From contig NZ_MWUE01000046.1 of the NCBI RefSeq assembly GCF_002077695.1, forward strand, positions 1 through 51,745: a stretch of 51,745 nt of DNA, read 5' to 3'. The position numbers and the translations under genes were made by a program. Below, piece by piece: positions 17,108 to 25,732 of the stretch (positions within the stretch are counted from its first letter, which is position 1; every line of letters starts with the position of its first letter). The stretch comes from Pantoea latae. GTDB taxonomy: Bacteria > Pseudomonadota > Gammaproteobacteria > Enterobacterales > Enterobacteriaceae. The notes under the pieces were generated by a model that was not told the DNA's origin, ran no database searches, and saw only the letters and a program-made list of their open reading frames with translations.

Positions 17108-18067
17108 ATGTTACACATTAAAAAGAGTACAGTTTTTACCCTTTCTGCGCTGGCGCTGGCCACCACGCTCGCGCTTCCGGCGCAGGCGAATGTCGTCGCC
17201 TCGGTGAAGCCGTTAGGGTTTATCGCTGCGGCCATCGCCGACGGCGTGACCCCGGTGGACGTGCTGCTGCCGGATGGCGCCTCGGAACATGATTACGCGC
17301 TGCGCCCGTCCGACGTAAAACGTATGAAAAACGCGGACTTAGTGGTGTGGGTCGGGCCGGAGATGGAGGCCTTTATGACCAAACCCGCCGCAGAATTGCC
17401 CGCCGCTAAAAATCTCGAAATCGCCGCGATGCCGGCGGTGAAGCCGCTGCTGCTGAAAGGCGGCGACGACGACGATCACCACGATGACGCCGGCGCGCAC
17501 GACGACGCTGACGGCCATGACGACGACGCCCATCATCACCATCACGGCGAGTTTAATATGCATCTGTGGTTGTCACCGCAAATATCCAGGCTAGCGGCGG
17601 TTGCAATCCACGGCAAATTATTGGAACTTATGCCCGAAAGCAAAGCCAAACTTGACGCGAACCTGCAGCAGTTCGAAAACGAACTGGCGGTGACCGACAA
17701 GCACATTAGCGCGCAGCTCGCGCCGGTCAGCAACAAAGGGTATTTCGTTTTTCATGACGCTTACACCTATTTTGAAAAACAGTACGGCCTCTCGCCTACC
17801 GGGCATTTTACCGTAAACCCTGAGATTCAGCCGGGCGCACAGCGTCTACATCAAATACGAACACAGTTGGTTGAGCAGAAGGCCGTATGCGTCTTTGCTG
17901 AGCCACAATTCAGGCCAGCCGTCATCGATGCGGTTGCCCGCGGCACCAGCGTGCGTAAAGGGACGCTGGATCCGTTGGGAACGAATATCAGCCTTAGTCA
18001 GGACAGCTACGTGAAATTCCTTTCACAGCTGTCAGGCCAGTATGCGAGCTGCCTGAATGGAGCATGA
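17108..18067 (+). CDS. znuA: Periplasmic zinc-binding protein ZnuA
   Basis: 319-residue substrate-binding protein of the zinc importer. A signal peptide ends at LALPAQA (residue about 27), and the mature protein starts NVVASVKPLGF. Zinc ligands lie in SEHDYALRPSD, FNMHLWLSP and FVFHDAYTYFE. Between the first two is a His/Asp-rich loop of about 35 residues (residues about 118-152) that is thought to gather or pass on zinc; here it is unusually acidic. The Zur box lies 31 bp upstream. mepM starts 13 bp after the stop and may be cotranscribed. Confidence 0.97.
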   Translation: MLHIKKSTVFTLSALALATTLALPAQANVVASVKPLGFIAAAIADGVTPVDVLLPDGASEHDYALRPSDVKRMKNADLVVWVGPEMEAFMTKPAAELPAAKNLEIAAMPAVKPLLLKGGDDDDHHDDAGAHDDADGHDDDAHHHHHGEFNMHLWLSPQISRLAAVAIHGKLLELMPESKAKLDANLQQFENELAVTDKHISAQLAPVSNKGYFVFHDAYTYFEKQYGLSPTGHFTVNPEIQPGAQRLHQIRTQLVEQKAVCVFAEPQFRPAVIDAVARGTSVRKGTLDPLGTNISLSQDSYVKFLSQLSGQYASCLNGA

Positions 18068-18080
18068 GGAATAGGTAAAC

Positions 18081-19412
18081 GTGCAGCAGATAGCCCGCTC
18101 TGTCGCCCTCGCATTTAATAATTTGCCGCGCCCCCACCGCGTTATGCTGGGGTCTTTAACCGTTGTCACTCTGGCCGTCGCCGTCTGGCGGCCTTACGTC
18201 TACCATCCCACCGATGACGCGATGCCCATCGTCAAGAGCATCGAACTCGATAAAAATCAGCTGCGTACGCTGCTGCCCGAGGCCAGCGAACCGATCGATC
18301 AGACCACCTCCGAACCGGAGGAAGAGCTGCCTGCGGACGACATCGACAGCGATGTACCGGACGCGTCTGGCACGCACGAATACACCGTCTCTTCCGGCGA
18401 TACCCTGAGCAGCGCCCTGAATCAGTACGGCATCGAGCTGGGCGATATCAATGCGCTGGTGAACAGCGATAAAGCGCTGCGCAACCTGCAGGTTGGCCAG
18501 CAGCTGAGCTGGACCCTGACCGACGACGGCGCCCTGCAGTCGCTCACCTGGGAGATTAACCGCCGCGAAACCCGCACCTATCAGCGCGGCAATAACGGCG
18601 CGTTCACTATGCAGTCCGAGATGCAGAAGGGCGAGTGGCAGAACAGCGTGCTGAAAGGCGAGGTGCGTGGCAGTTTCGCCGCCAGCGCGCAGCGCGCCGG
18701 CCTGACCGGCAGCGAAGCGAGCGCGGTGATTAAAGCGCTGCAGTGGCAGATGGATTTCCGCAAGCTGCGCGCCGGCGACGAGTTTAGCGTGCTGATGTCG
18801 CGCGAGATGCTCGACGGCAAAAGCGCGCAGAGCCAGCTGCTCGGCGTGCGCCTGCGCTCCGGCGGCAAAGACTACTACGCGTTCCGCGCCGAAGATGGCA
18901 AGTTCTACGATCGCAACGGCTCAGGCCTGGCGCGCGGTTTTATGCGTTTCCCGACCGTGAAGCAGTATCGCGTCTCCTCTAACTTTAACCCGCGACGTCT
19001 TAATCCGGTGACGGGACGCATCGCGCCGCATAAAGGCGTCGACTTCGCGCTGCCGGTCGGCACGCCGGTGCTGGCGGTGGGCGACGGCGAGGTGGTGGTG
19101 GCGAAAAACGGCGGCGCGGCCGGCAACTATGTCGCTATTCGTCACGGCCGTCAGTATATGACGCGCTATATGCACCTGAAGAAAGTGCTGGTGAAGCCGG
19201 GCGAGAAGGTGAAGCGCGGCGATCGTATCGCGCTGTCGGGCAATACCGGCCGTTCCACCGGGCCGCATCTGCACTTTGAAATCTGGATCAATAACCAGGC
19301 GGTGAATCCGCTGACGGCGAAGCTGCCGCGCATGGAAGGCCTGACCGGCAAAGCGCGCAGCGATTATCTGGCAGAGGTGAAAACCAACCTGCCGCAGCTT
19401 AGCTTCAAATAG
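18081..19412 (+). CDS. mepM: Murein DD-endopeptidase MepM
   Basis: 443-residue M23 peptidase that cuts D-Ala-mDAP cross-links to let the cell wall grow. The start is GTG, giving QQIARSVALAFNNLPRPHR, the family N-terminus. A single membrane anchor (about 20-37) is followed by a LysM domain (HEYTVSSGDTLSSALNQYG) and an OapA-like region. The C-terminal LytM domain carries HKGVDFALPVGTPV and the HLHFEIW zinc motif. It ends in a strong terminator. The neighbouring zinc importer fits because the enzyme is zinc-dependent. Confidence 0.97.
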   Translation: MQQIARSVALAFNNLPRPHRVMLGSLTVVTLAVAVWRPYVYHPTDDAMPIVKSIELDKNQLRTLLPEASEPIDQTTSEPEEELPADDIDSDVPDASGTHEYTVSSGDTLSSALNQYGIELGDINALVNSDKALRNLQVGQQLSWTLTDDGALQSLTWEINRRETRTYQRGNNGAFTMQSEMQKGEWQNSVLKGEVRGSFAASAQRAGLTGSEASAVIKALQWQMDFRKLRAGDEFSVLMSREMLDGKSAQSQLLGVRLRSGGKDYYAFRAEDGKFYDRNGSGLARGFMRFPTVKQYRVSSNFNPRRLNPVTGRIAPHKGVDFALPVGTPVLAVGDGEVVVAKNGGAAGNYVAIRHGRQYMTRYMHLKKVLVKPGEKVKRGDRIALSGNTGRSTGPHLHFEIWINNQAVNPLTAKLPRMEGLTGKARSDYLAEVKTNLPQLSFK

Positions 19413-19434
19413 TCTCTCTGTAAGCCGCGCCTGA

Positions 19435-19463
19435 AAACCGACGCCCCGCGCGTCGGTTTCTTC
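19435..19463 (+). terminator. mepM terminator
   Basis: AAACCGACG (19435-19443) pairs with CGTCGGTTT (19451-19459) over a 7-nt loop, followed by a pyrimidine-rich CTTCCTCTTT tail. Confidence 0.8.
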
Positions 19464-19534
19464 CTCTTTGCGTCGGGGATTGCAAATTTACCTGTCGCCA
19501 CTATCATTAGCGCGTCATTGATTGAGGCGAGTGC

Positions 19535-20509
19535 ATGGAAACCCCGAAAAAAAACAGTGCTGAATTCATTCCCGTTTTTGAACGTTCTTTCTTAAAGCCT
19601 AAATACTGGGGCAGCTGGCTGGCGATCGGCGCAATGGTCGGTATGGCCTATTTACCCGCCAAGGTGCGCGATCCGCTGCTGGGCGCGCTGGGCCGTCGCG
19701 CGGGCAGGCTGGCTAAAAGCGCTCGCCGCCGCGCGCAGATCAATCTGTTTTACTGTATGCCCGAACGCCCCGAGGCGGAGCGGGAAGCGATCATTGATGA
19801 GATGTTCGCAACGGCGCCGCAGGCGATGGTGATGATGGCCGAGCTGGCGCTGCGCGATCCGCAGCAGATCCGCCAGCGCGTGGTGTGGCACGGTCGCGAG
19901 ATTATCGACGAGCTGCACGCCACGCAGCAGAACGTCATTTTCCTGGTGCCGCACGGCTGGGGCGTCGATATTCCAGCGATGCTGCTGGCGTCCGAAGGAC
20001 AGAAGATGGCGGCGATGTTCCATAATCAGAGCGACCCGCTGATGGACTATATCTGGAACAGCGCCCGCCGCCGTTTCGGCGGTCGTATGCACGCGCGCAA
20101 TGACGGTATCAAACCCTTTATCAGCTCGGTGCGTCAGGGTTACTGGGGTTACTATCTGCCCGATCAGGATCATGGCGCGGAGCACAGCGAGTTTGTTGAT
20201 TTCTTCGCCACTTACAAAGCGACGCTGCCGGCGATCGGACGCTTAATGAAGGTGTGCCGCGCGCGCGTGGTGCCGCTGTTTCCGGTCTATAACGGCAAAA
20301 CCCACCAGCTTGATATATTGGTGCGTCCGCCGATGGATGATCTGCTTGACGCCGATGACGTGACGCTGGCGCGCCGCATGAATGAAGAAGTTGAGATCTT
20401 TGTCGGACCGCATCCCGAGCAGTACACCTGGATACTCAAGCTGCTGAAGACGCGTAAAGAGGGTGATACTGAGCCTTACCGTCGTAAAGAGTTGTTCCCG
20501 CGGAAATAA
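19535..20509 (+). CDS. lpxM: Lipid A biosynthesis myristoyltransferase LpxM
   Basis: 324-residue late acyltransferase that adds the second secondary acyl chain to Kdo2-lipid A at the inner membrane. The N-terminus (METPKKNSAEFIPVFERSFLKPKYWGSWL) is typical of LpxM/MsbB. A hydrophobic anchor lies near 30-45, and the catalytic HX4D motif is in FLVPHGWGVDIPAM. The paralogue LpxL has a different start, so LpxM is the better name. It ends in a bidirectional hairpin shared with the opposing pilin gene. Confidence 0.96.
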   Translation: METPKKNSAEFIPVFERSFLKPKYWGSWLAIGAMVGMAYLPAKVRDPLLGALGRRAGRLAKSARRRAQINLFYCMPERPEAEREAIIDEMFATAPQAMVMMAELALRDPQQIRQRVVWHGREIIDELHATQQNVIFLVPHGWGVDIPAMLLASEGQKMAAMFHNQSDPLMDYIWNSARRRFGGRMHARNDGIKPFISSVRQGYWGYYLPDQDHGAEHSEFVDFFATYKATLPAIGRLMKVCRARVVPLFPVYNGKTHQLDILVRPPMDDLLDADDVTLARRMNEEVEIFVGPHPEQYTWILKLLKTRKEGDTEPYRRKELFPRK

Positions 20510-20545
20510 AAAATGCGCCCGCAGTAGCGGGCGCATGAACAGGCT
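20507..20545. terminator. Bidirectional terminator between lpxM and the orphan pilin
   Basis: ATGCGCCCGC (20513-20522) and GCGGGCGCAT (20527-20536) form a perfect 10-bp stem with a 4-nt loop. On the minus strand it is followed by TTTTTTATTT, a strong signal for the pilin gene. On the plus strand the tail (GAACAGGCTTTTATT) is weaker. Confidence 0.88.
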
Positions 20546-20546
20546 T

Positions 20547-21098
20547 TTATTCCGGCGTGACCGTAAAGGTCATTTTACCGGTGTACTGGCCGGGATCCGG
20601 CAGTTTGCTGATATTTGCTGCCGTAACCATACCGGAAAGATACTCATATTTATGGCCGCCCTGCAGCGTCGTTACTGGGCTAGAAGGATTCCACTGGCGA
20701 ACTTCACTATCGCCATCTTTCTGGATTAAACCAAATCCCCAGTCGGTGGTTGCGCTGCCCGAGGTGTCGACCAGGCTAAAAACTTTCCCATAGCCTTCAA
20801 TCGGTTTAGATCCGAGCGCCAGCTGGGCTTTGAAGTCTTCGCCGCAGCTGGTCAGATCAATGGTACCGACCTTGATTTTGGTCGGTAACGCGTCAAAAGA
20901 AAAATCACTGGCAGGGACAAAGTCCTGCGCGCGCCCGGTCATATGGATATCGTGCAGCGTCATTTTGATATTACAGCCTGAAACCAGTACGCCTTTTACG
21001 TTAACGTTGGCGCTGTTATCGGACGCCATGGCGCTATTGGCCATCGCCATCGCCAGGCAGATCGCCGCCAGAGACGCGGAGGTTTTTATATTCTTCAT
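20547..21098 (-). CDS. Orphan fimbrial (pilin-like) subunit
   Basis: 183-residue exported protein. The signal peptide MKNIKTSASLAAICLAMAMANSAMA is followed by a chaperone-usher type pilin fold. The first strand carries ANVNVKGVLVSGCN, a second cysteine lies in IDLTSCGEDF (the usual disulfide pair), and the C-terminus ends in the alternating GKMTFTVTPE expected of a donor strand acceptor. Such subunits are exported by a PapD-type chaperone and an usher, but neither gene is adjacent. AGGAATACATC precedes the ATG. The orphan state and the AT-rich upstream DNA suggest acquisition or a remnant of a larger locus. Confidence 0.8.
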   Translation of the reverse strand: MKNIKTSASLAAICLAMAMANSAMASDNSANVNVKGVLVSGCNIKMTLHDIHMTGRAQDFVPASDFSFDALPTKIKVGTIDLTSCGEDFKAQLALGSKPIEGYGKVFSLVDTSGSATTDWGFGLIQKDGDSEVRQWNPSSPVTTLQGGHKYEYLSGMVTAANISKLPDPGQYTGKMTFTVTPE

Positions 21099-21492
21099 GA
21101 TGTATTCCTGATTAATGAGAGTAAAGCAGATATTTACGGCGATAGTGCGCTAGCCTAAAAAAATATTCAGGCAGGGCCGCAGCAGCAGTTAATAAAAGCC
21201 GCCTGTGCGTTTTGATTAACGCTCTGCTGGCTCAATCACTGCGTAAGAATATAAGTGCTCTTCGCCGGGTGGCGTATTTATAAAGGAAAGCAGGCAGGCG
21301 GGGCAATATAATAAATTCCTTTGAAAGTTGCTTTATTGATAGGCGGGAGCTATAAATCAATAGCTTTTTGGCGCAAAAAGTCAGCGATAGAATCTGATTG
21401 GTATGCTATAACTTATTGAATTATATGCTTTAATTTGCCAGGGTGCGGCTGGGGTAAATGTTAAATTACGGCAATAATTTAAAAACAATAAT
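21099..21492. other. AT-rich intergenic DNA upstream of the orphan pilin
   Basis: Nearly 400 bp with markedly lower GC than the surrounding genes and no credible gene on either strand. It must contain the pilin promoter; AT-rich tracts such as AATAATTTAAAAACAATAAT suggest an H-NS-silenced type of region. No repeat pair or att-like duplication was found in it. Confidence 0.5.
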
Positions 21493-21523
21493 TTAATAAA
21501 AAACCGCGCTGTGCACAGCGCGG
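21493..21523 (-). terminator. Terminator of the MdfA-like transporter gene
   Basis: CCGCGCTGTGCACAGCGCGG (21504-21523) is a perfect 20-bp palindrome. On the minus strand it is followed by TTTTTTATTAAATT. It lies 100 bp after the transporter stop codon. Confidence 0.85.
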
Positions 21524-21622
21524 CTTATTTCTATTTATAGCTTGTTGAGCCTCTATTGATAAATTGCGCATGGAAAATCGCGTTTATAGATGGCTTAACA
21601 AACGCCACGCAGTAAACCAAAG

Positions 21623-22855
21623 CTAAACGCTTCTAATTTGGCTCCGCTTTTTATGTTCATGTAAAAAAAGCAGCATCAAAATAAACCATAAAAATCCCGC
21701 GATAAAATTGAGCGAGCTAAACCAGGGCGTGCCGCCGCTGAAATAACAGGCCTTTGCCAGCTCAATGCCAAGCGCCAGCGTCAGAATAGATATCATTCCC
21801 AGCATCGCTGCGACGCTGCCTTTACCTTCATTGCTGGCATAGAGCGTCATCCGATAAAGGCCGGCGTTTACCATGCCGGCGCCGTAAGCGTAAAGGCTAA
21901 GCCCAGCCGTCAGCAGCAGATAGCTGTGGCTGTCGAGCAGGTTAGCCAGCAGCGCCAGCAGCAGTCCAGCCAGTATTGGCCAGGCGGCAAAACGGATCGG
22001 CCGCTCGACGGGAACGCGTCCCGCCAGTTTGCCCAGCGTCAGGTTGCCAAGGATCATGGCGCAAAACACCGGCAGCTGGAGCAGCGCATAGTGCAGGCGC
22101 GACAATCCCTCATCGTGGATCAGTATCACGGGCGAAAGGGCCACCCAGGTCAGAATGGGGATAAACACCAGGCCAATAGCGAACGAGCCATACATCACCT
22201 GCGTGTCGCGCGCAAGGCGCGCATAGCTGCGTAACAACGTGCGCGGCGCCACAGAGTGGCTACGATCGCCAGCGGTTTCCGGCATCACGCGCCACAGGAT
22301 CAGGAAGGCGACAGCGCTCAGCAGCGCGAAGAGCCAGAACATGCTGCGCCAGCTCGCCACCGTTAGCCAGGCGGCGCCCGCCAGTGGACCGGCCAGCGGC
22401 GCCAGCAGCGCCACGTTCGCCATCAGCGCCATGACGCGCACCGCCAGCGCCTCATCAAACGCTTCCTGAATCGCCGCATAGCTGACCGCGCCGATAAAGC
22501 AGAGGCTGATGCCCTGAATAAAGCGCAGCGCGACAAATTCGCGAATGGATCCCACCCAGCTGGTGAGGGCGCAGGCGAGGATAAAAAAAAGAATGCCGCC
22601 CAGCATCACCGGGCGACGGCCATATTTATCGGAGAGCGGGCCAAGCAGCCATTGCAGCGCGACGCCACCGAGCAGGTAGGCGGTGAGCGAGGTTGAAACC
22701 CACTCCGGGCCAACGCCGAACTCCTGCGTCACCAGCAGCATGCCGGGCTGGATCATATCGTGTGCGATATAGGTGGCGAATTCAAACAGCACCAGCGCCA
22801 GCGGAAACAGCAGCAGACCTGCTGTCAGCTTGCTGACGGGTTGATAGCGGGGCAT
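21623..22855 (-). CDS. MdfA/MdtM-type multidrug exporter (MFS)
   Basis: 410-residue major facilitator of the DHA1 group with twelve hydrophobic segments. It keeps the MdfA signature in helix 1, LFEFATYIAHDMIQPGML, including the acidic residues that correspond to Glu26 and Asp34 of MdfA, essential for drug/proton exchange. Motif A is GPLSDKYGRRPVML and motif C-like ALMANVALLAPLAGPLAGAAW. Members export cationic and neutral drugs and help alkaline pH tolerance. In E. coli neither mdfA nor mdtM sits beside pykA, so it is an insertion here. It has its own terminator at 21493-21523. Confidence 0.85.
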   Translation of the reverse strand: MPRYQPVSKLTAGLLLFPLALVLFEFATYIAHDMIQPGMLLVTQEFGVGPEWVSTSLTAYLLGGVALQWLLGPLSDKYGRRPVMLGGILFFILACALTSWVGSIREFVALRFIQGISLCFIGAVSYAAIQEAFDEALAVRVMALMANVALLAPLAGPLAGAAWLTVASWRSMFWLFALLSAVAFLILWRVMPETAGDRSHSVAPRTLLRSYARLARDTQVMYGSFAIGLVFIPILTWVALSPVILIHDEGLSRLHYALLQLPVFCAMILGNLTLGKLAGRVPVERPIRFAAWPILAGLLLALLANLLDSHSYLLLTAGLSLYAYGAGMVNAGLYRMTLYASNEGKGSVAAMLGMISILTLALGIELAKACYFSGGTPWFSSLNFIAGFLWFILMLLFLHEHKKRSQIRSV

Positions 22856-22869
22856 TCAGACTCCTTGTA

Positions 22870-22901
22870 AAAAATAAAACGCGACCGCCAGGCAGTCGCG
22901 T
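22870..22901 (-). terminator. pykA terminator
   Basis: ACGCGAC (22879-22885) pairs with GTCGCGT (22895-22901). Read on the minus strand, the stem is followed by TTTATTTTTTAC. Confidence 0.85.
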
Positions 22902-22935
22902 TGTTTACCGCATGCTACAGCAGGGAGGCGCGAAA

Positions 22936-24378
22936 TTAGTCTACGCGCAGCACCCGGCTGGTGTTGGTGGTGCCGGTGGCGCCCATCACGTCGCCCTGGG
23001 TCACAATCACCAGGTCGCCGGCGACGAGGAAGCCTTTGTCGCGCAGCAGATTGATTGCATCATGCGCGGCAACCACGCCGTCGTTGTCGCTGTTAAAGAA
23101 GACCGGCGTCACGCCGCGGTAGAGCGCGGTGAGGTTCAGGGTGCGCTCATGACGCGACATGGCGAAAATCGGCAGGCCGGAGGTAATGCGCGAGGTCATC
23201 AGCGGCGTACGGCCAGACTCGGTCATGGTGATGATGGCGGTGACGCCCTGCAGGTGGTTCGCCGCATACATGGCCGACATGGCGATCGCCTCTTCCACAT
23301 TGTCGAAGGTCACTTCCAGGCGGTGCTTAGAGACGTTGACGCTGGGGATCTTCTCTGCGCCGAGGCAGACTTTGGCCATCGCGGAAACGGTCTCGGCCGG
23401 ATACTGACCGGCGGCGGTTTCCGCCGACAGCATCACAGCGTCGGTGCCGTCCAGCACGGCGTTGGCAACGTCCATCACCTCGGCGCGCGTCGGCATCGGA
23501 TTGGTGATCATCGACTCCATCATCTGCGTGGCGGTGATAATGGTGCGGTTCAGCTGACGCGCGCGGCGGATAAGCGCCTTCTGAATACCCACCAGCTCGG
23601 GATCGCCGATCTCGACGCCGAGATCGCCGCGCGCCACCATCACCACGTCGGAGGCGAGGATAATATCGTCCATCGCTTCCTGGGTCGCGACCGCTTCGGC
23701 GCGCTCGACTTTCGCCACCAGCTGCGCCTCGCAGCCCGCTTCGCGCGCCAGACGACGCGCATAGTTCATATCTTCGCCGCTGCGTGGAAAGGAGACCGCC
23801 AGATAGTCGACGCCGATCTTCGCGGCGGTGATGATGTCCGCCTTGTCTTTCTCCGTCAGCGCTTCCGCCGACAGGCCGCCGCCGAGCTTGTTAATGCCTT
23901 TATTGTTGGAGAGCGGGCCGCCGACGGTGACTTCGGTGTACACCTTCATGCCCTGAACTTCCAGCACCTTCAGCTGCACGCGTCCATCGTCGAGCAGCAG
24001 GATATCGCCCGGCACCACATCTTCCGGCAGGCCTTTATAGTCGATACCGACTTTCTCTTTATCGCCTTCGCCTTTGCTCAGGCTGGCGTCGAGCAGGAAG
24101 CGATCGCCCACGTTGAGGAACACCTTGCCCTCTTTAAAGGTCGACACGCGAATTTTCGGGCCCTGCAGATCGCCCAGAATCGCGACGTGGCGACCCAGCT
24201 TCGCGGCGATTTCGCGCACTTTGTTCGCGCGCAGCTGATGATCTTCCGGGGTGCCGTGAGAGAAGTTGAGTCGCACAACGTTGGCGCCTGCGGCGATGAT
24301 TTTTTCCAGATTATTATCGCGGTCAGTGGCCGGGCCGAGGGTTGTAACGATTTTGGTTCTTCTGAGACGTCTTGACAT
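22936..24378 (-). CDS. pykA: Pyruvate kinase II
   Basis: 480-residue AMP-activated pyruvate kinase that makes pyruvate and ATP from phosphoenolpyruvate. The start at 24378 yields SRRLRRTKIVTTLGPATDRDNN, the exact E. coli PykA N-terminus and length; the frame extends six codons upstream without homology. Motifs include GDLQGPKIR, the active-site helix VERAEAV...DDIILASDVVMVARGDLGVEIG and ITATQMMESMI. The gene is leftward and downstream of hexR, with its own predicted promoter region and a CRP-like site in between. Confidence 0.97.
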   Translation of the reverse strand: MSRRLRRTKIVTTLGPATDRDNNLEKIIAAGANVVRLNFSHGTPEDHQLRANKVREIAAKLGRHVAILGDLQGPKIRVSTFKEGKVFLNVGDRFLLDASLSKGEGDKEKVGIDYKGLPEDVVPGDILLLDDGRVQLKVLEVQGMKVYTEVTVGGPLSNNKGINKLGGGLSAEALTEKDKADIITAAKIGVDYLAVSFPRSGEDMNYARRLAREAGCEAQLVAKVERAEAVATQEAMDDIILASDVVMVARGDLGVEIGDPELVGIQKALIRRARQLNRTIITATQMMESMITNPMPTRAEVMDVANAVLDGTDAVMLSAETAAGQYPAETVSAMAKVCLGAEKIPSVNVSKHRLEVTFDNVEEAIAMSAMYAANHLQGVTAIITMTESGRTPLMTSRITSGLPIFAMSRHERTLNLTALYRGVTPVFFNSDNDGVVAAHDAINLLRDKGFLVAGDLVIVTQGDVMGATGTTNTSRVLRVD

Positions 24379-24434
24379 GAAGGACTCCGTTGACAAATTT
24401 GCGTATCCCCTAAAGTGGAAAGGGCGTGAACATT

Positions 24435-24470
24435 ATTCTAACTGAAGGACAGCCTGTGATACGACTCACA
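24435..24470 (-). promoter_or_regulatory. CRP-like site and promoter upstream of pykA
   Basis: TGTGATACGACTCACA (24455-24470) matches the CRP half-sites TGTGA-N6-TCACA perfectly. On the minus strand TAGAAT (24440-24435) is a good -10 without a matching -35. The site centre lies about 35 bp before the likely start point, which is not the standard class II position (-41.5). It may therefore activate another start or repress this one. Confidence 0.5.
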
Positions 24471-24484
24471 TTGTGAATGTGATG

Positions 24485-25363
24485 TTAATTTTTTTGCTCT
24501 GCTGCGTTTTCCGTCGCGATGGCTTTATCGAGACGGGAATCTTTTAACGCCTCTTTTACCCGCTTTAAGTTTTCGCGAAACGCGCTGCCGCGTTCGAGAA
24601 TAAAGCCGGTAGCGAGCACGTCGATGGCGGTGAGCTGCGCTAGGCGGGAAACCATCGGCAGATAGACATCGGTATCTTCCGGGACATCAAGCGTGAGCGC
24701 CAGCGTGGCGACCTCTGCCAGCGGTGAAGCGGGAGACGTGACGGCTATCACGGTGGAACCGTTTACACCGGCCAGGCGAGCCAGTTCTATCATATTTTTC
24801 GTGCGGCCAGTATGTGAAATCAAAACAAACACGTCGCCAGGTCGACTATTTATACAACTCATGCGCTGGATCACAATATCCTCTGACCAGACCACGGGCA
24901 GATTAAAACGCAGAAATTTATTGAAGGCGTCGTGCGCCACCACCGCCGACGCGCCCAGGCCAAAAAAGGCGACTTTGTGCGCCTGCGACAGCGCCGCCAC
25001 CGCTGCGCGAATGACACCGAGATCGAGCTGGTTGCGCACCCGCTGCAGACCCGCCAGCGCCGAGTCAAAAATTTTATGGCTATAGCGTTCGGCGTCGTCA
25101 TGCTCGTCGACGTCGCGGCTGACCCAGCTGGGCGCCTTCGCCAGGCTTTGCGCCAGCTGCAGCTTAAAAGCGGGAAAGCCGTGCGCGCCCAGCCGATGGC
25201 AGAAGCGATTAACGGTGGGCTCGCTCACCTCGGCGGCGCGCGCCAGGCGGGCGATGCTGGCGTGGATCGCCTCCTGCGGCGCCGCGAGGATCTGCTCGGC
25301 AACTTTGCGTTCAGATTTGCTGAGCGACGCCAGCTGCGCGCTGATTTTTTCCAGCATATTCAT
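24485..25363 (-). CDS. hexR: Transcriptional regulator HexR
   Basis: 292-residue RpiR/MurR-type regulator that senses KDPG and controls central carbon genes including zwf. The N-terminal helix-turn-helix is visible in IARLARAAEVSEPTVNRFCHRLG (about 38-60). The C-terminal SIS domain carries VAFFGLGASAVVAHDAFNKFLR and GDVFVLISHTGRTKNMIELA. It diverges from zwf, whose promoter region holds a HexR-like site, and precedes pykA in the same direction. A nearby palindrome after the stop (CACATTGTGAATGTG) lacks a T tract. Confidence 0.95.
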   Translation of the reverse strand: MNMLEKISAQLASLSKSERKVAEQILAAPQEAIHASIARLARAAEVSEPTVNRFCHRLGAHGFPAFKLQLAQSLAKAPSWVSRDVDEHDDAERYSHKIFDSALAGLQRVRNQLDLGVIRAAVAALSQAHKVAFFGLGASAVVAHDAFNKFLRFNLPVVWSEDIVIQRMSCINSRPGDVFVLISHTGRTKNMIELARLAGVNGSTVIAVTSPASPLAEVATLALTLDVPEDTDVYLPMVSRLAQLTAIDVLATGFILERGSAFRENLKRVKEALKDSRLDKAIATENAAEQKN

Positions 25364-25732
25364 AAGTGGATGACCATTATCGCTTTTATCGATGCCAGCG
25401 ATGACTGGCAGAGAGGGGATAAAAGCGTGAATATACCGCGTTCGCCATGACCGCGCGCAAGTGAGGATAAGTCGACGGGGATATTTTTTGTCATAATTTG
25501 AGCCGGATTAAGTTTTGCCGGAGATCGTCCGCCGCACTAAATTGGGTAAAAGCGCACGCAGTATCACATCGGCACGCCTTATTCCGTACAGAGTTAACTC
25601 TGCGGACCAGCATAGAGTCGGTTTACCTGACCCCCTGAAATAAGTACATTGTGCTGAAAGAAAATTACAACACGGACCCGGTGGATGAGGATGCAAACGC
25701 CAACGGGATCATCCTGCAATGAGGAGAGGAAA
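25364..25732. promoter_or_regulatory. hexR-zwf divergent control region
   Basis: 369 bp without a gene. TGAAAGAAAATTACA (25655-25669) matches the HexR operator core (TGTAATNAAATTACA-like) in 12 or more positions and lies 63 bp before zwf. CAGAGTTAACTCTG (25589-25602) is a perfect 14-bp palindrome of unknown use. No soxbox/marbox with correct spacing was found. The region must serve both hexR and zwf promoters. Confidence 0.6.

Noticed and set aside
22912..24375. Long open frame on the plus strand opposite pykA
   Set aside because: Antisense to pyruvate kinase with the same biased His/Arg composition and no recognisable domain.
25535..25556. Possible SoxS/MarA box before zwf (GCACTAAATTGGGTAAAA)
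   Set aside because: The distance between GCAC and AAA is two bases longer than the consensus allows.
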